Part shown: in pieces, positions 23,024-35,875 of the stretch
Layout of the letters: every line of letters starts with the position of its first letter
Numbering within the stretch: position 1 is the first letter of the stretch
Origin: Acanthosoma haemorrhoidale
Lineage: Eukaryota; Arthropoda; Insecta; Hemiptera; Acanthosomatidae
Reading direction: 5' to 3'
Length of the DNA stretch: 64,000 bases
Assembly: GCA_930367205.1 (NCBI GenBank)
Contig: OV884012.1
Location: forward strand, 50,365,239-50,429,238
Position numbers and translations under genes: made by a program
The notes under the pieces: model-generated
Told to the model about the DNA's origin: nothing
The model's input: only the letters and a program-made list of their open reading frames with translations
Databases searched by the model: none

Positions 23024-23249
23024 GTGAGCATAAGATAAATAATAATTTTTTTTATTTTAAATAACTACATTTAAAATTTTTCTAAATCATCGGATATTGT
23101 TCTTTCACTTTCTAGTTTCTCAATGTGAAAATGAATTGGAAAAAATGTTATATAAAAAATCGGTGACAAAACTGTTCCTTGAGTCAACTACCGCGAATAA
23201 ACATTCATATTTTGAACGAGATGGGACATGTGTGAGGTTTTTCTAAAAC

Positions 23250-23655
23250 TTTAAAGGCTACAGCGTTACCCCGGATTGAAAGAGGCCCCTTTTAGAAGCG
23301 TATACATTGGTGGAGGAAATGAAGATGAGGCACAAACAACTCTGTTTTATGAACTTTTTCAACCGGAGGGAGTTGGAAAGTTCAATCAGAAAGGTGGTAG
23401 TGCAATAAAGAGCCTCATATGAGCACCGAGGAAGGGGCCGCCGTCGAGTGGTGATGATGAGGCCGCCCAAATCCCTGGCACAAATAGAAAAAATGAGTTC
23501 TTTTCCCCTTCCAAGGGTTGTGCAGATAACGGAATAAAACTCGGAGCTGTAGGAGGAGGATTAGAGAGCTAAGGGGAGGGACCTGATTTTTCCTGCCGAA
23601 AGCGAGCAAGCCGTAGAGAGGCACTGTAGCATGCTTCGAGAGCTCAGACAAAAAC
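23250..23655. other. GC-raised block, candidate conserved noncoding region
   Basis: About 400 bases near 48% G+C. Minus-strand frames are open for 78 codons (23651-23415) and 70 codons (23470-23258) but overlap in different frames, and neither carries a recognisable domain. It lies inside the intron inferred between 23023 and 25789. An enhancer or old insertion is possible. Confidence 0.25.
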
Positions 23656-24371
23656 TAAGATGTCCTAACTGAGGGACAGCTGTTTATACATAGGACTAAT
23701 TTTTGGTTAAGTAGTCACATCGCTGAAAATAAGAACATGAAGTTTAAATGGGTTTCTTGGAAAATGGGTATGCTCTATGGATAAATGTGTTCACTTCAAT
23801 GAATTATTCTGAAAATGGTGTTTTCTGGAAATATTTGGGACATGTAACATTAAAATCATAGTCAATGTTTGATATCTAATCTTATAATATTGCTAAGATA
23901 AAAAGTTTAATCCCAATATGCCTTTTTAAACTACTTCGAAAAACCATCTCAAAGTTAACCCTCTTTAATATACGTATAACAAAAATTAATCTTGAAATAT
24001 TTTCATCTGTAGTTTCATGGAAAAATATGATACCTATAGTCTGTTTATATCTTATAAGTATCTATCTAGCATTCCCTCGCAAACCTTCGTGTATTACGAT
24101 TTAAAAATTAAGACATACCAACAGACCAGTTTTAAAATTAAAACTGCATATTTCTTTTTATGAGTTTAATAAAATTCTTGAAATTAGTGATTTGTATTTT
24201 TAAGTACTGACGTTATTTGAAAAATTAGGTGGGACCACTGTGATTATAAGTGCCTTTTGAAAAACTGACTTTCGTTTAATTTTACACCAACATTAAACTC
24301 TTATTTCCTGATGGTAAAACATAAATATAACCCATTTTAACTTAATATTAAAAATATGGATATGTCGCTAA

Positions 24372-24660
24372 ATTGTTTTTTTGTTTTTTTTTAACAATTT
24401 ATTAAGATAAAATTACAATCTGCCTTATTAGGCAATAAGTAATTAAGATAAATGTTATCATTCATACCATATTTACAATTCATAATTCACTCGCTCATTC
24501 ATACAATATTTACAAACAGCCCAGAGGCCCCCCAAATCCACATGGTTGTCACCTCCCATGCGTGCGAAGGAGGAAGCGGAGTCTTGGGAAGTCCCCCACG
24601 CTCCTCCGTCAGCCAAGTCACTGGATAAGAGCCAGCGGAGGCTGACCAAGAGCGCGAGAG
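24372..24660 (-). mobile_element. LINE 3'-end repeat, copy 3, with poly(A) tail
   Basis: Same family as 9524. On the minus strand it starts inside the family body (5'-truncated at GCGAGAG, relative to copies 1, 2 and 4). It retains the perfect hairpin TGCCTAATAAGGCA and ends AATAAATTGTT followed by A9-C-A7. This tail shows that the repeat end is a polyadenylated RNA 3' end. Confidence 0.8.
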
Positions 24661-25788
24661 ATGTCAGTAAATTAAATAATTCATGGTTTAATAAATTTTA
24701 TGGGTAGTATGGGTTATTATCATTTATTTATTCATTATTCATTTATAACTGCTACAAAGATACAATAATCTGTCACCGTTATTGCAACAACCACTAAGAA
24801 ATATTGACTTCAGAAATATTTATGAATTTATAAATAGTTGCTATATATTAACGTTATTTTTCTCCCAACTTAACGAAACTGCAGAAGTTAGATCATCGAT
24901 AACGCTCAAGGCCCTTTAGATAAACAATTAAATTATCACTAAAATCTATTTATCATTCCATTAATAATATTATTCTTGTACTTTATTTAGACTGTTGCCT
25001 TTAGTTGAAACAAATTCAAATATATGCATACTAATTGAAAGGATGTAAATGTTTATGTAAAAACAAGCTGGTTGACCGATACCAACAAATCAATTTCTAA
25101 TTAATTAATCAGACCCTATTAATTAAATGTTGTTTTACTGAATACCTGATGCTGGCAATAAATGTTTCATTAAATCATACATTAGTGCGCTTTCATTTGA
25201 AAGGATAGACTTAGAATTACAACAAATAATAGGATTGTTTATTTTTAAATTTAGTTACAGTACAGGATAAAATGGCGCTTGCTGGTCTGGAATAAGTTTA
25301 GCTGCATATAGCTCCAGAATTGAGATGGACTGAATTTTATTTTCACAGCTGCTAATGTATTCTTAGCACATCCTTTCTACAAAAGCTTCTAGCGAATAGA
25401 AAAAAGATTTTTCTTTTTCAAATCAAGTCAAATTTTATTTTCACATTGCCACTGTATAAAATCATGTAAAGAAATAAAAACATAAAACATAGCGTGCTTA
25501 CGTTTTCCATTGAACCTTAACAGGATCTCGAAAATTAAGCGAGTATCTAATTTTAAAATCGTGTTGCACGAGTAAAATAAATTGAACGGGGTGATTTAAA
25601 TTTAAATTGATGCTGAGTTTATATTTAAATAGCCCTATTTTTTTGGTCTAATAACCTTTTATCGATTTTATAGACTCATTTGAAAGGAAATGAAATAATT
25701 CCAATGAAAATAATTTAAAAATTAGGGCGAAAAATGAAGAAGTATAATATTTAATTATTTTTAAATTATCTTACAAATGATTTTTCAG
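24661..25788. other. AT-rich intronic-looking sequence
   Basis: No feature seen up to the acceptor at 25787-25788. Confidence 0.45.
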
Positions 25789-25966
25789 CTTGATGCATCA
25801 TCCGTTTCCAATCAAAAATCTATCTTCCCAAGGCCTAGAAATTCTTAGAGAGATTGTGTATAGCAAGTTGAATACCAATTATGGTGGATATATGAACTTA
25901 ACTGTGCTGAAAACATCATTCATCACTGTGATGCCCCTCTACGATATAATATGCTTTAATATGCAT
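25789..25966 (+). CDS. Candidate internal coding exon (178 nt), unknown gene
   Basis: The segment lies between TGATTTTTCAG and CAT|GTAAGTAAT, both near-consensus splice sites, and is open for 59 codons in one frame. It starts with one base completing a codon and ends at a codon boundary. The product runs LMHHPFPIKNLSSQGLEILR, EIVYSKLNTNYGGY, MNLTVLKTSFITVMPLYDII, CFNMH. It has helix-like character and no transmembrane segment. I do not recognise the family. A strong acceptor 187 bases downstream gives a short terminal exon. A 51-nt candidate exon 2.8 kb upstream matches in phase. This is the longest splice-bounded open segment in the window. Confidence 0.6.
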
Positions 25967-26160
25967 GTAAGTAATAGATGGGTCTGTCTGTTCGATTGTT
26001 AGGTCCATAGACATGAAGATACTGAATTATCTAAGTAAAACAATATTGACTATTGATTCAAAGTATGTGATGTTTGTTGTACTGTAAATTACAAAATATT
26101 TTTAGAGTTGTTAATTATGTCACATCTTTACGTTTCGGTTTTGTTTTTTTTTAGATCTAG

Positions 26161-26196
26161 AGCCGGAACGTGGCTTGGCGTGTAATTTTTACCTGA
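26161..26196 (+). CDS. Candidate terminal coding exon and start of 3' UTR
   Basis: A long T-rich tract (GTTTTGTTTTTTTTTAG, AG at 26153-26154) precedes ATCTAG. Using the second AG (26159-26160), the phase-0 continuation is SRNVAWRVIFT then TGA. Using the first AG gives Ile then an immediate TAG. Either way the frame closes here. AATAAA follows at about 26284-26289. The intron would be 187-194 bases long. Confidence 0.4.
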   Translation, partial: SRNVAWRVIFT

Positions 26197-26289
26197 AATA
26201 TACGAGACATCAAAAATAATTAGTTAAGCGTCATTGATCTACCAATTACATTTAATTATCACGAAAATTGGAAATGGTAAGAAAATAAA

Positions 26290-27640
26290 TATTATTATAG
26301 GGAAAAGTCTTCATTCTTTCATTGAACAAATCGGTAAGAATATTTTTCATCTATATGGCACGCCAATTTCCCGTGACGAATCTTGAATGTGTAACATCAT
26401 TAAATTGAAAAGTAAGATTTTTAGGTTTATTAAAATATGAGTAAAAGTAACAAAAAACCTCTAAAGTTCAAGATTATAAAGTTACATAGTTCATTAAATA
26501 CGCTAGAAATATTAGGCACAGTAAATGAGAGGTTTCAATAAATATAGCCTTCAACGTAGAGGTTTTTAGAATAAACAATTTAACACTGTAACTATGATCT
26601 ATTAATAACGTTAATTAATGTTGGTTATTAACATCAACTCATGTGTTACACATTGAATGTAAATTACATAATTTTAATTTAAACTACACAAATTACAATA
26701 ACAATTACTGTCTGACTAAAGTCAACAACCCAGAGCGACTATAATCGATTCACAGATGAACTAACATCATTCCACAAAGCCCAACACAGAGTGGAAACTC
26801 TAAGGCTTAGCACAGAGAAACACAACATTGTCCACAACCACTGAAACATCAATGAGCATAGCTCAATAAACCTATACTGTTTAATTAAATACTTAGTTAA
26901 CCATTTGATAAAAATGGCTTGATAACGCTGATAAAAAAAAAATTAGTAATTTTATAACTTAAACCGTATTCATAGATAAATAAACAATTCTAAATAACTG
27001 AAATATTGAGAAAAAAATCTATTGAACTCCTTAATAATAATTTTTTCGAATATATTTTTGAGGAATTTTTTTAAATGTATTCTTTCTTAGCCATAGAGAA
27101 AGAACGACCATTCCTAAAAGTAATAACGACCTTAAATAACTTCTGAGGCGTAACTTGAAGAAGCTATACAGCTAACAAACCATGCCTGAATTGTTTCACG
27201 TTTGTTTATTTTTGTATGGCTGCAACCCAATAACCATATTTAAAGCAATGAAATACAAGTATATCTATAAAATTTCAGATCCTACGAAATTTTGTTCCAT
27301 TTAGAGCCACGGCCATTGTATAACAGATTGGCATTAAGACGATTTTTTGCACTGTTAAACTAAAATTTGGTTGAAAGTTGCTCTAACGCCATAATCCACT
27401 AATCTATATTGTAGGGAAGTTTGTTAGCATAACCAGTTTTTTCAGTCATACCAAATATATAATTCATCTAGTCCACTTTCAATGAGATAAATGTGCAATA
27501 GATGTCTGGATTTGTAATATTTTCGAGATAGCCCGGAATGATGAACTGCAAACATTAATAACTAAATCCCGTGATCCTCCATATGGAGTGAGTCGTCTAG
27601 ACCTTATGGAGCCGGCCAATGAAGCGAGCATTACATAGAT
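26290..27640. other. AT-rich noncoding sequence
   Basis: Nothing supportable seen. A 33-base segment between TATTATAG and GGTAAGAA (26300-26332) is a chance-level micro-exon. Confidence 0.45.
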
Positions 27641-27990
27641 CAATACATTATAATATCCACTTATTGTATACCTATGTGATATATGACGAGGGGGGTGGCA
27701 GATGTGGGAGGACTAATCCCGAGACCTCCTGCCAGGCGACGATAACCGACCGTGGGGACGTGAAAGGATCATCCAGACGGCTACTTATTGAGGACGTCCA
27801 GTCGACCATATGTGGGACTGCTAATAGCTTCCGATTCAGGCCATCTCTCAGTCTACTAGCTCGGAAACCGCTCTAGGAGCCACTCATCGCTCAATCACTG
27901 AGGCAGCTCTCCGAGGAGAAGAATCATTTCATGTTCGATGAGTTAATAAACCCCAGACTCTGGTCTCTTGGTGTTTTTCTCTTTGTTAGT
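27640..27990 (+). other. GC-rich block with LTR-like end, unassigned
   Basis: The segment 27690-27910 is near 55% G+C and open for 85 codons on the plus strand without a recognisable domain. It ends GTTAATAAACCCCAGACTC followed by a TTGGTGTTTTTC run, which looks like a poly(A) signal with a GT-rich downstream element, as in the R region of an LTR. No matching second LTR or terminal TG...CA was found. Confidence 0.25.
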
Positions 27991-28516
27991 ATTTCAGTAT
28001 TTTCTTCAAAAGAACCCTGTGTCTGTATCCCAGTCGTAATTGGCTTTCGTCAGTCCCCTGTTCGACGTGAACACACGAAAAAGTGTATTTTCTTCCTTTG
28101 ACCACTATTTCACAAACCTATGTAGCTATATTCCATACAATATTCGTCATTCATCAACTCTCCCAATATTTAAGTCTTCATTTCACGAGTTATTTATCTT
28201 TCGCCAATCTGATTCAAAATTCGCCATTATTATTATTTTTATTTATTTTATTCGTTTCTTATACTAATCTATACGCTGTTTGCCCCCATGCTATAATTCC
28301 TATATTTCAATTATTTCTCAGTTTCAGATTTCAACGAATGAACCACTGGCCGTTTATGTTTTTTGAATCAATCTTTACGATTTGCTTCAGTGTAGTCATC
28401 ATATATGTACATAGATCCTTCTATGTCATGATCCGGAATCATGAAAACTATTTTCAATCCAACAGAACGTAATGGAATCCGATAAAAGGTTCCATAATTT
28501 TGAGCAGTGTCGCATT

Positions 28517-28870
28517 GAAGGTCTCGACGTCTTGACTAACAATGTCCAATTTGAGTTTTTTTTTTAAACTGTTATTACAAACAGTGACGTTTTCTGAGTG
28601 AATTCTGTCAACTAGGGTATTTTTAGAGGCACACTAATCATGTAGTTTTTTTTTTGAGGGTTTATTAAAGCCATGTGTATGAAAAACAATGAAGGTCAAT
28701 GTCCCTTCACATTAACATTAATAAATTAAAGTAGCAATCAAATAATAAATGTTTTTCACTCATTATATTGAGTACTGTGTCAAAATAAAGGTATCGACAT
28801 CCTGGTTAACAATATGTACAATTTACAATTGGCTAAAATCACAGTTATTAAATCATTCATCACAATTTTT
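28517..28870 (+). repeat. Degenerate tandem repeat, about 268-bp period (locus A)
   Basis: GGTCTCGACGTCTTGACTAA (28525) and GGTATCGACATCCTGGTTAA (about 28793) head two diverged units. Both are followed by A..ACAAT/CAATTT sequence and later T-runs. The same head motif recurs twice at 53098 and 53342, so this is a dispersed, internally tandem family. Confidence 0.5.
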
Positions 28871-31379
28871 TTTTGTTGAAGGAGAATAGAACCAATCTAA
28901 CAGGATAGCCCGCCACTGGCGCCAATAGAGCACTGCGTTTTATAAAAAACACACAACCAAACAATCAATACTGCTGAAACTTGAATTTAATTGAATGAAG
29001 CCACTCCAAAGATATTTTTTTTTGGTCTATGAAAATATATTTCAACATAAAAGAATATTTAGCCGATACACGTTTCTAAAAAAAATATATTAAATTTAAA
29101 ACTAAATTCATACAATTTAAAAAAATGCCATAGAAAACTATATATGTGGTCAGTATCATGTTTTGTTATCTAGATTTGTATCCCGCTTAGTAGTGAAATA
29201 TCCTAGGATTTTCCAATTTCAGAGTTAAAACGACTGAGTAGACGTTATACCAAAGTTAGTGCCAAAATTTGGCAAGAAACTAGTGGCTGAAAAAAAAGTA
29301 TTTAGATGCATAATAAAATACGAATTCACAATCATCTTCTATCGTATAAATGTTAAGGAGTGCTATCCAACTTAGCCGTAATACAGGCAATTGTCAAGAC
29401 TTAAATCCCAGCTATAGACAAAGAGCTTCATGGTCCATGAATCTCCAAGAGCCGATAAGAGTATAAAGTGGGTCATGGAGTGAAGGATGGAGCCAGGATT
29501 AAGATTTGCGTTGAGATTTCTTCAGCGTTTGCCATCCAACTCCCTAGGGCCATGAAAAGATAAAACTTTTTATGCAAAATTTCGCATTGAGAAGTCTGAT
29601 AGCTGTACCTGAAGGTAATAAATCCGCTTACAAAAAACAACCGTTTTGAAACATCAAATACTTTATATAAATGTAGAGAAGAATACAGTAATCTTGCAGC
29701 AGACCATGAAAAAAATTTTAAATTTTGTACGAAAACTAAACTGTCTTACGAACATTATGGTCAACAAACTAACAATAGCTGGAAGGGCCTAAACTGGTAA
29801 TAATACATATTTATATCCAGCTAAGAAAACAAAAGGTTATCAAACGAAATCCCAGTATTTGATTGTAATATGATGTTTTAACTGTATAATACTAAACAAT
29901 TGAGAGACTAAATCACCTTCCTCGTGCCAATGGGGAACTGAAGCTGAGCGAGAGCAACAAGTCCCATGGCAAGTAACGGAATACCAGGAAAGTAACGATA
30001 ATTCCAAGTTTACAACAGTGGCAACAACTAAAACAGGAATATATTTCAGACTCCATTCAATCGTAGTAACGGCTGAGGAAACTGAACGTTGCCAATATAC
30101 TACTGACTATTTTGTTCTTAGTTGGACTAGTTTGTTGGTAGACGAAAGTTAGATTGGGTTTAACCCCCTTAAGTATTCTAACTTGTGCTGGTACGGAATA
30201 TTTAGTACAAGTCGTCACTCTTTCACGCAAACAATATAAAAGGGTAGTAATATTATTTTAGCTATACTATTTATGATAATTTAATCAATATCACATTTCT
30301 GTAGAACTCATTTAATAATTACTTTTTTTTCACTCAAGAAATTACATGGCTTTCAGATTAAAGCATTTAGGCATTATCTATTTTCGAGTAGGCTTTGTTT
30401 CATATTGATATGTGTAATTATATCCTACTTCAAACATATAACTACACATAATGAATTACATTTGATCAGATGAAACCTGATTATTCATGGTCTGACTATC
30501 TTATATCTTACCACTTACATAATAGAAGAACGTGTGGAATATAGATTTGTGGGGAGCCAACAAACTAAACCTAGCGACAATACAGAGATTTTAATGAAAA
30601 TTACTCAAACTATTTAGTTGTGCATCACTTTTTTTTTTTTTTTTGTACAGCTTTACGAATTCCACGTGATAGATGTTTACATGAGAATTGTGCACAGACA
30701 ATTCCATTAAAAATCTGACGGACACAACCCCACATACATTTTCTAGCGACATAGCTTTCCACGGCAGTTGTTCTGAAACAAAAATGCTGGCCCGTAGGAA
30801 TGCTCTAAAACATGCCGGAGACATACCTCAAATGTTTTATATTTTACACTTAAAAAGAAATTCCCTTTGAAGAGAAACGAAAAGAGAGGAGGGGGAGCGA
30901 TATGAGAATAAAATATGCCTGTTTTGATGACGCTTATCTCGTATTATCTCCGTTTTAATTGCAGTAGTAATACCTCCTTTGACTATCTGTTCTGAAAATC
31001 TTATGAAATTGATCATCAGACTTTATTTTCTTTATAATAATATTGCTGTCCTGTATAAACAAAACGAGCCAAATCTTAATAAAGCTTTGCTCTGAAAAAT
31101 GTGCAGAAACCCGACTTTTAATGAAACGGCTCTTTTTTACTATGAATTCTTTAATAAATATTAAACTTTACACTTCTTTAAATTATAATTTAAAAATAAT
31201 GTTTTCATTGTAGAATTGAAATTGACCCAGAGATAAAAAAAACATTTAGGTGTCTCCACGAAATTAAATGTTTATTAAATCTTTGACCGTTTTCCGATTT
31301 AAATAATTCCGCTCTGATAACACATCTATTTTAATGTACAATATTAAACGAATTCAGTGAATGGGAACTGAATATCGAA
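28871..31379. other. Noncoding sequence with scattered GC-raised patches
   Basis: The patches 29400-29560, 29910-30060 and 30650-30960 are less AT-rich than average, without open frames or repeats. A T17 run lies at 30628-30644. No gene seen. Confidence 0.4.
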
Positions 31380-31560
31380 ACCCGCTAAATCAGGGCATGA
31401 CAACAAGCACCGTGTGCGCATCCGCGGGACGATTTCATTTTATGACGGTTTTCCGTGACCAGTCTTTTATTGACCAGTCCAAATAAACGTATTTTATATA
31501 ATGATACGTTGCAATGTTCATTAAAAATTATTGACCAGTTCGAATCGTTTAATACTTCAA
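31380..31560. promoter_or_regulatory. Candidate regulatory block with three TGACCAGT motifs
   Basis: Identical TGACCAGT octamers occur at 31456-31463, 31471-31478 and 31532-31539, beside a GC-rich patch (GTGTGCGCATCCGCGGGACG). Regular reuse of one octamer suggests a binding-site array, but no factor can be named. Confidence 0.2.
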
Positions 31561-31802
31561 GCTTGAAAAGGCATAGATATTATCATATAACTTTCATTGT
31601 TTTTCAATGAGGTCAATATAAACTTTAAAATGTCATCGTTAAATATAACAAGATCCCCAGTGAGCTAGTTTTGTTCGCTATTCCCGAGTAATTCAATTTA
31701 AAGCATAAATGGCACTTTTTTCGGGTTCCAATTATTCGAGATTTTGCAACTGGAGCTTCTTGAGCTTTACAATTTTGCTACTTCTCTTTTGAAAATTTTA
31801 AG

Positions 31803-32083
31803 TCTGGAATAATCCTGTTTCAAATGGGAACTGCCTGGAATTATTAAAATTTAAATATGCTCCGGGATTACTTAGTTTGGAGTTAGTTTTCTTGGCTAAA
31901 GGAGAAAAGCCTCTCATTTTATATGAATTAATAAGACTGTTTAATAAGCACCTTATGAGCTCCGGTTTTGTTCGCTCTGTACCTATTGGATGGTTTCGTA
32001 ATACCCTTGGAATAGAATATTGTAGACGTTCTGGCGGCAGTAAGTGGTTTCTTCTTTGTCGGAGCCCCCTAAGTAATAATTAA
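31803..32083 (+). CDS. Candidate coding exon (up to 93 codons), unknown gene
   Basis: A pyrimidine tract (TTTTGCTACTTCTCTTTT) and ATTTTAAG precede a frame open for 93 codons to a TAA at 32081-32083. It contains WNNPVSNGNCLELLKFKYAP, EKPLILYELIRLFNKHLM, SGFVRSVPIGWFRNTLGIEY and CRRSGGSKWFLLC. A strong internal donor (GGCGGCA|GTAAGTGG, GT at 32040-32041) suggests that the exon could end at 32039 instead. Composition is raised in the second half. It is on the same strand as the exon at 25789, but that exon ends in phase 0 while this acceptor needs phase 1, so a direct join is unlikely. No family recognised. Confidence 0.35.
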
Positions 32084-35000
32084 AGATAACAGAGGGTTTC
32101 ACCTTACTACCAGTGATTAACTGTAATTAAAACTATTCTGATATGAATTCATTCCATGGCATTAAAAGTTACAGAACTTTCTAGTTATTATCATGGAAAA
32201 CATGAAAAGATGTCTGGAGGATTGTAAAAGCCTTAACTCGTCTTTGAATATTGATATATGCTTTATGTTTCCTAAGTAGTCATTAATTATAGATAATTAG
32301 AACTAGGTATGCCAGGTGTAGACAGTCGTTGTAGCAGCAATTTCGTTAATGTTTCTGTATAATGTTGTAATATTGCGGTTAGTGTGAGGTGAATGATTTG
32401 GTTAGTAAATTGGTGCTTCCAACTATTATAGGTCATAGAGTCAAATATAATATCAGCAATAATATTTTTGCACGTTTCCATAGTTATTAAGGAAAACGTA
32501 TCTTTCACTTAAGTCAGAATAGTTATAAAGACTCAATGAAATATAATTAAACATTTAACAATGAAACCGCGCTTAACACAACACCAAAATGAGAGCATAA
32601 AAAACAGAAATCATTACTATACCCCAGACTGAGGTTCATCAGTTTGAAATGATGACTTGAAAACAGCGTACGATGAAGCGTGCGACAGACCATTAATCAA
32701 CGCCCTCACCAGGTCTTTGCCAGTTTTAACACAATATTATATTTACTGTTTCAAACTGACAACTTCTGATATATACAGATTCTATTTCTTGATGATAAGA
32801 AAAAAAATAATCGACATAATTGTAATTAAATGAACAATATTTAAAAAAAACAATTATGTAATAATATTATTAATTTAATGTAATATTTATATGGAGTCAA
32901 CAACCACTAACCTTACGGTGAAACAGTGCTTTCTCCATTTTATAGGTATTTGGCTGTACTATACTTTCATTTATCATATTAGCGTTTTTATATGAAAACA
33001 TTTGAACATGTGTAAATCATGAATTATCGAGATTCGAAATCCAAAGGTAATTTAGTTGTATAAACTATGTCCAAATAAACTAAAAAATATACAAAGCAAG
33101 TTGACTTTTCTTGCACCCTGTTTTTAAGATAATAAGAAAGTAAAACTCCATTTGAAAAATTATGAACTTTGTTTTCTTTCAGAAAAATGATCTGGGCGTG
33201 AAAATGGTTTTCAGAGAATATCGCTGAAATAAAAGAAATAGACTCGTCACAATCAGCTTATTGAGCACTTTCAGCTGATTTGAAGCTTAAAGAAAAGCAT
33301 AGCAAGGTGTTATCGGCAAGCGTCTCCAATGATTTATTCTTTCTTCCTTCTATCATTTCTAATTGGATCTCAACATAGAAAAATTTATGATAGATGCACT
33401 AAATTTGTAGAAACAGCCAAAAAACTTAATGATATTCAACCCTAATCACTCATATTACAACCCACCCCCAAAAAATATGAATATTAAGTGCTCCAGCTTT
33501 AATTATTGAGTGTACTTAGTTTCAACACTCTACCACAATCCGAAGTTTTTTTCTAACCCGTTCTATTATGTGGTTTGTGTCGTGAACCTTAAAAAGCATT
33601 ACATTATCTTAAAATTCAGGTATAATAAAAAATTAGTGGGCTAGTACAGTAAAACAGTGAAATCATCCTCTTTTTTACACGCTAATTGATTATTATAATA
33701 TAATTAATAAAAATATTGGTATTTTCACTTAGTATGTTAAAAATGTCAATATTCCTGTTTGTTGATTTTCAGTAACAATTTGTTACTTCCATGGAACATG
33801 GTAAATTTATTTTTCAGGCTACTATGATAGCTTGCCTAACGTTGATTACAAGTTCCATCTTCATTGTTTATTAAGTCAAGTCACCTATACTTACCAAGTT
33901 AAAATAGACAAATGGAATGTTCATGATAATGCCACTTGTTACTCAAAATATACTATTATTTAAATTGCAGATCATACCGAATTGATTGAAGTCAAGTGTG
34001 TTGCTTGAGACAACTAAAAGTTGAAGTCCAAACAATCAAACCATATAATTAAAAGTTTTGCAATGGCTCTGAAAAAAAATTAGTATTAATACTATTCTTA
34101 TTCTAAAAATTATGATTTTTCACCCTAATATACATATGTAGTAATCAAAAAAATTTTCAAAATTATATAATTTTATTATTAATACATAATTTAATGTAAT
34201 AATCACAAAATTGTATTTAGTTAGGGGGGTCTCCAAATGGGACCATTCCCCATCCTTTTTAGTGAAATCATTCTTTTATGTTGCATCCATGTATGATGGC
34301 TGTCAAACCGAGTGGGAAATAAAGACTGAAAACAAAAATGGTATTCTTAAGAGTTTAATTCAATACAGAGGCATATTTATTATTATTACTTCTATAAAAT
34401 AAATTTTCGAAAATCCCAAAAGTATTTGCGTACTTAATTCTTTCTCGAATATTTAGGCATCGGTGGGCTGGGAATGATAATATTACATTCTTTCATTGCA
34501 TAATTAACCTGTTGTGACTGAATTAGCAACATTAAAAATTATCACATATAAATATTTCCAAGAACTTAAAACGCGAAATCTTTAAGATCCATCACATACA
34601 AAAAATCATTATGGTCTGTGTTTTTTTTTTGCAATGGTAGTCGATACAAATTCTATTACTTAAAACATATTTTGAATCCTGACGTATTGATATTACTTAA
34701 TTATACAAACGATGTATGATGATTTTTTAATTACGAACTTAGTTTTTAATGACTTATATAATATTATTAAATATGACTTATATATAATTTGCATTGATTT
34801 CACCATCGTCAGTAATCAAATGGCTTGCCTAATATTATGTATCTTAAATAATCATTGCTTGATTTATTTATTGCCAGGTATTTAATTAATTAATAATATT
34901 AAATCTTGTTTTATGGAAATAGATGTAGTTTCTACGTCTATCCAATATCCAGTAGAACCGTAGTGTACAATTTGATGTCTGCAGCAGATGACTCACAAAC

Positions 35001-35626
35001 ACAAGAAACGACTATTATTATTCCCGTGTGAAAAAATGAAGGTTTCTGGTTTAGATATAAGCTAACAAAACCCTAAAAATGGGTTTATATTCATATCAGG
35101 AGAAGTAATAGAAATATTTCTACCGTACTTTATATCTTAGATAGTGAGTTTTCTTAGTCAGAAACTAAAGATAATTACGCACTAGACAGCTACAATCTTC
35201 CGTTGTGAAAAAAGTGCCCTAACACTGTTATACCATTTAAGCCAACCGTCCACAGATAGGTTATTAGCACAGAGATTTTAATGGCCTTTGCTCCGCTTTA
35301 TGGGACAGTAAACTTGGCTACAGCCATACTCTGTATTTATAATTAGCGTAGTCACCCTGCGTGTTCCTTGCTACAAAGCCTTGCTATGTCTTCTTGTTTC
35401 CCTCCCACCCTTTCTTCATGTCCTACAGCCAAAGAAAATAATAAAACCCTGACCTCATTCCGTTTTGAACAATTTATTGAGCTCTTTCCATTGTTAATTT
35501 GCAGAGGGATTGCTTTCACTGAACCGAATCAATAGTGAATTGTGAAATGAAATAAGTTCAGAGGGCGTTGAAAAAGTCCATTTGCACACAAAATGGTTTT
35601 CCATATATACACATATATAAGTTAAT
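32084..35626. other. AT-rich noncoding sequence
   Basis: The minus strand is open for 73 codons at 32508-32287 and the plus strand for 63 codons at 34211-34402, both without motifs. The patch 35280-35560 is less AT-rich and contains TAATTAGCG. Nothing firm. Confidence 0.4.
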
Positions 35627-35872
35627 TGTTGGAGGTTAAGCTTTAAGAAAGAGGGAAACGAACTACACTCTCGAACTTCTGTAAAGAGACTGCTTTATTG
35701 TCTTTAGTAATCCGACCTACATAGGATCATGGGTTGTTTACCTCCCATGATCGTATTAGTTTACAACATAAACTTGCCCCTGGCTTTAACTTATATATAT
35801 GTATATATATAGTCTTAGCCTAACAGCCAGAGAGCGAACCAGAGCAAGCTCCCGTTTCGGCGGTCACCAACA
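35627..35872 (-). mobile_element. Candidate solo LTR, 246 bp
   Basis: The termini are perfect short inverted repeats, TGTTGG...CCAACA. Read on the minus strand the order is as expected for an LTR: TGTTGGTGACCGCCGAAACG, a TATA-rich box (TATATATATACATATATATA), a poly(A) signal (GACAATAAAG) and a terminal AACCTCCAACA. No primer-binding site, polypurine tract or coding region adjoins either side, so it looks solo. The TGTTGG start is common in copia-type LTRs. The immediate flanks do not show a matching 4-5 bp duplication, which weakens the call. Confidence 0.5.
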
Positions 35873-35875
35873 GAA

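Noticed and set aside
26300..26332. 33-nt open segment between TATTATAG and GGTAAGAA
   Set aside because: Chance-level length, and it lies in the inferred 3' UTR.
28040..28472. 129-codon hydrophobic plus-strand frame beginning at a non-ATG codon
   Set aside because: The strand is strongly T/C-rich, which suppresses stop codons; a second frame overlaps it for 75 codons and no receptor or transporter motif is visible. One frame of this length is near chance for the window.
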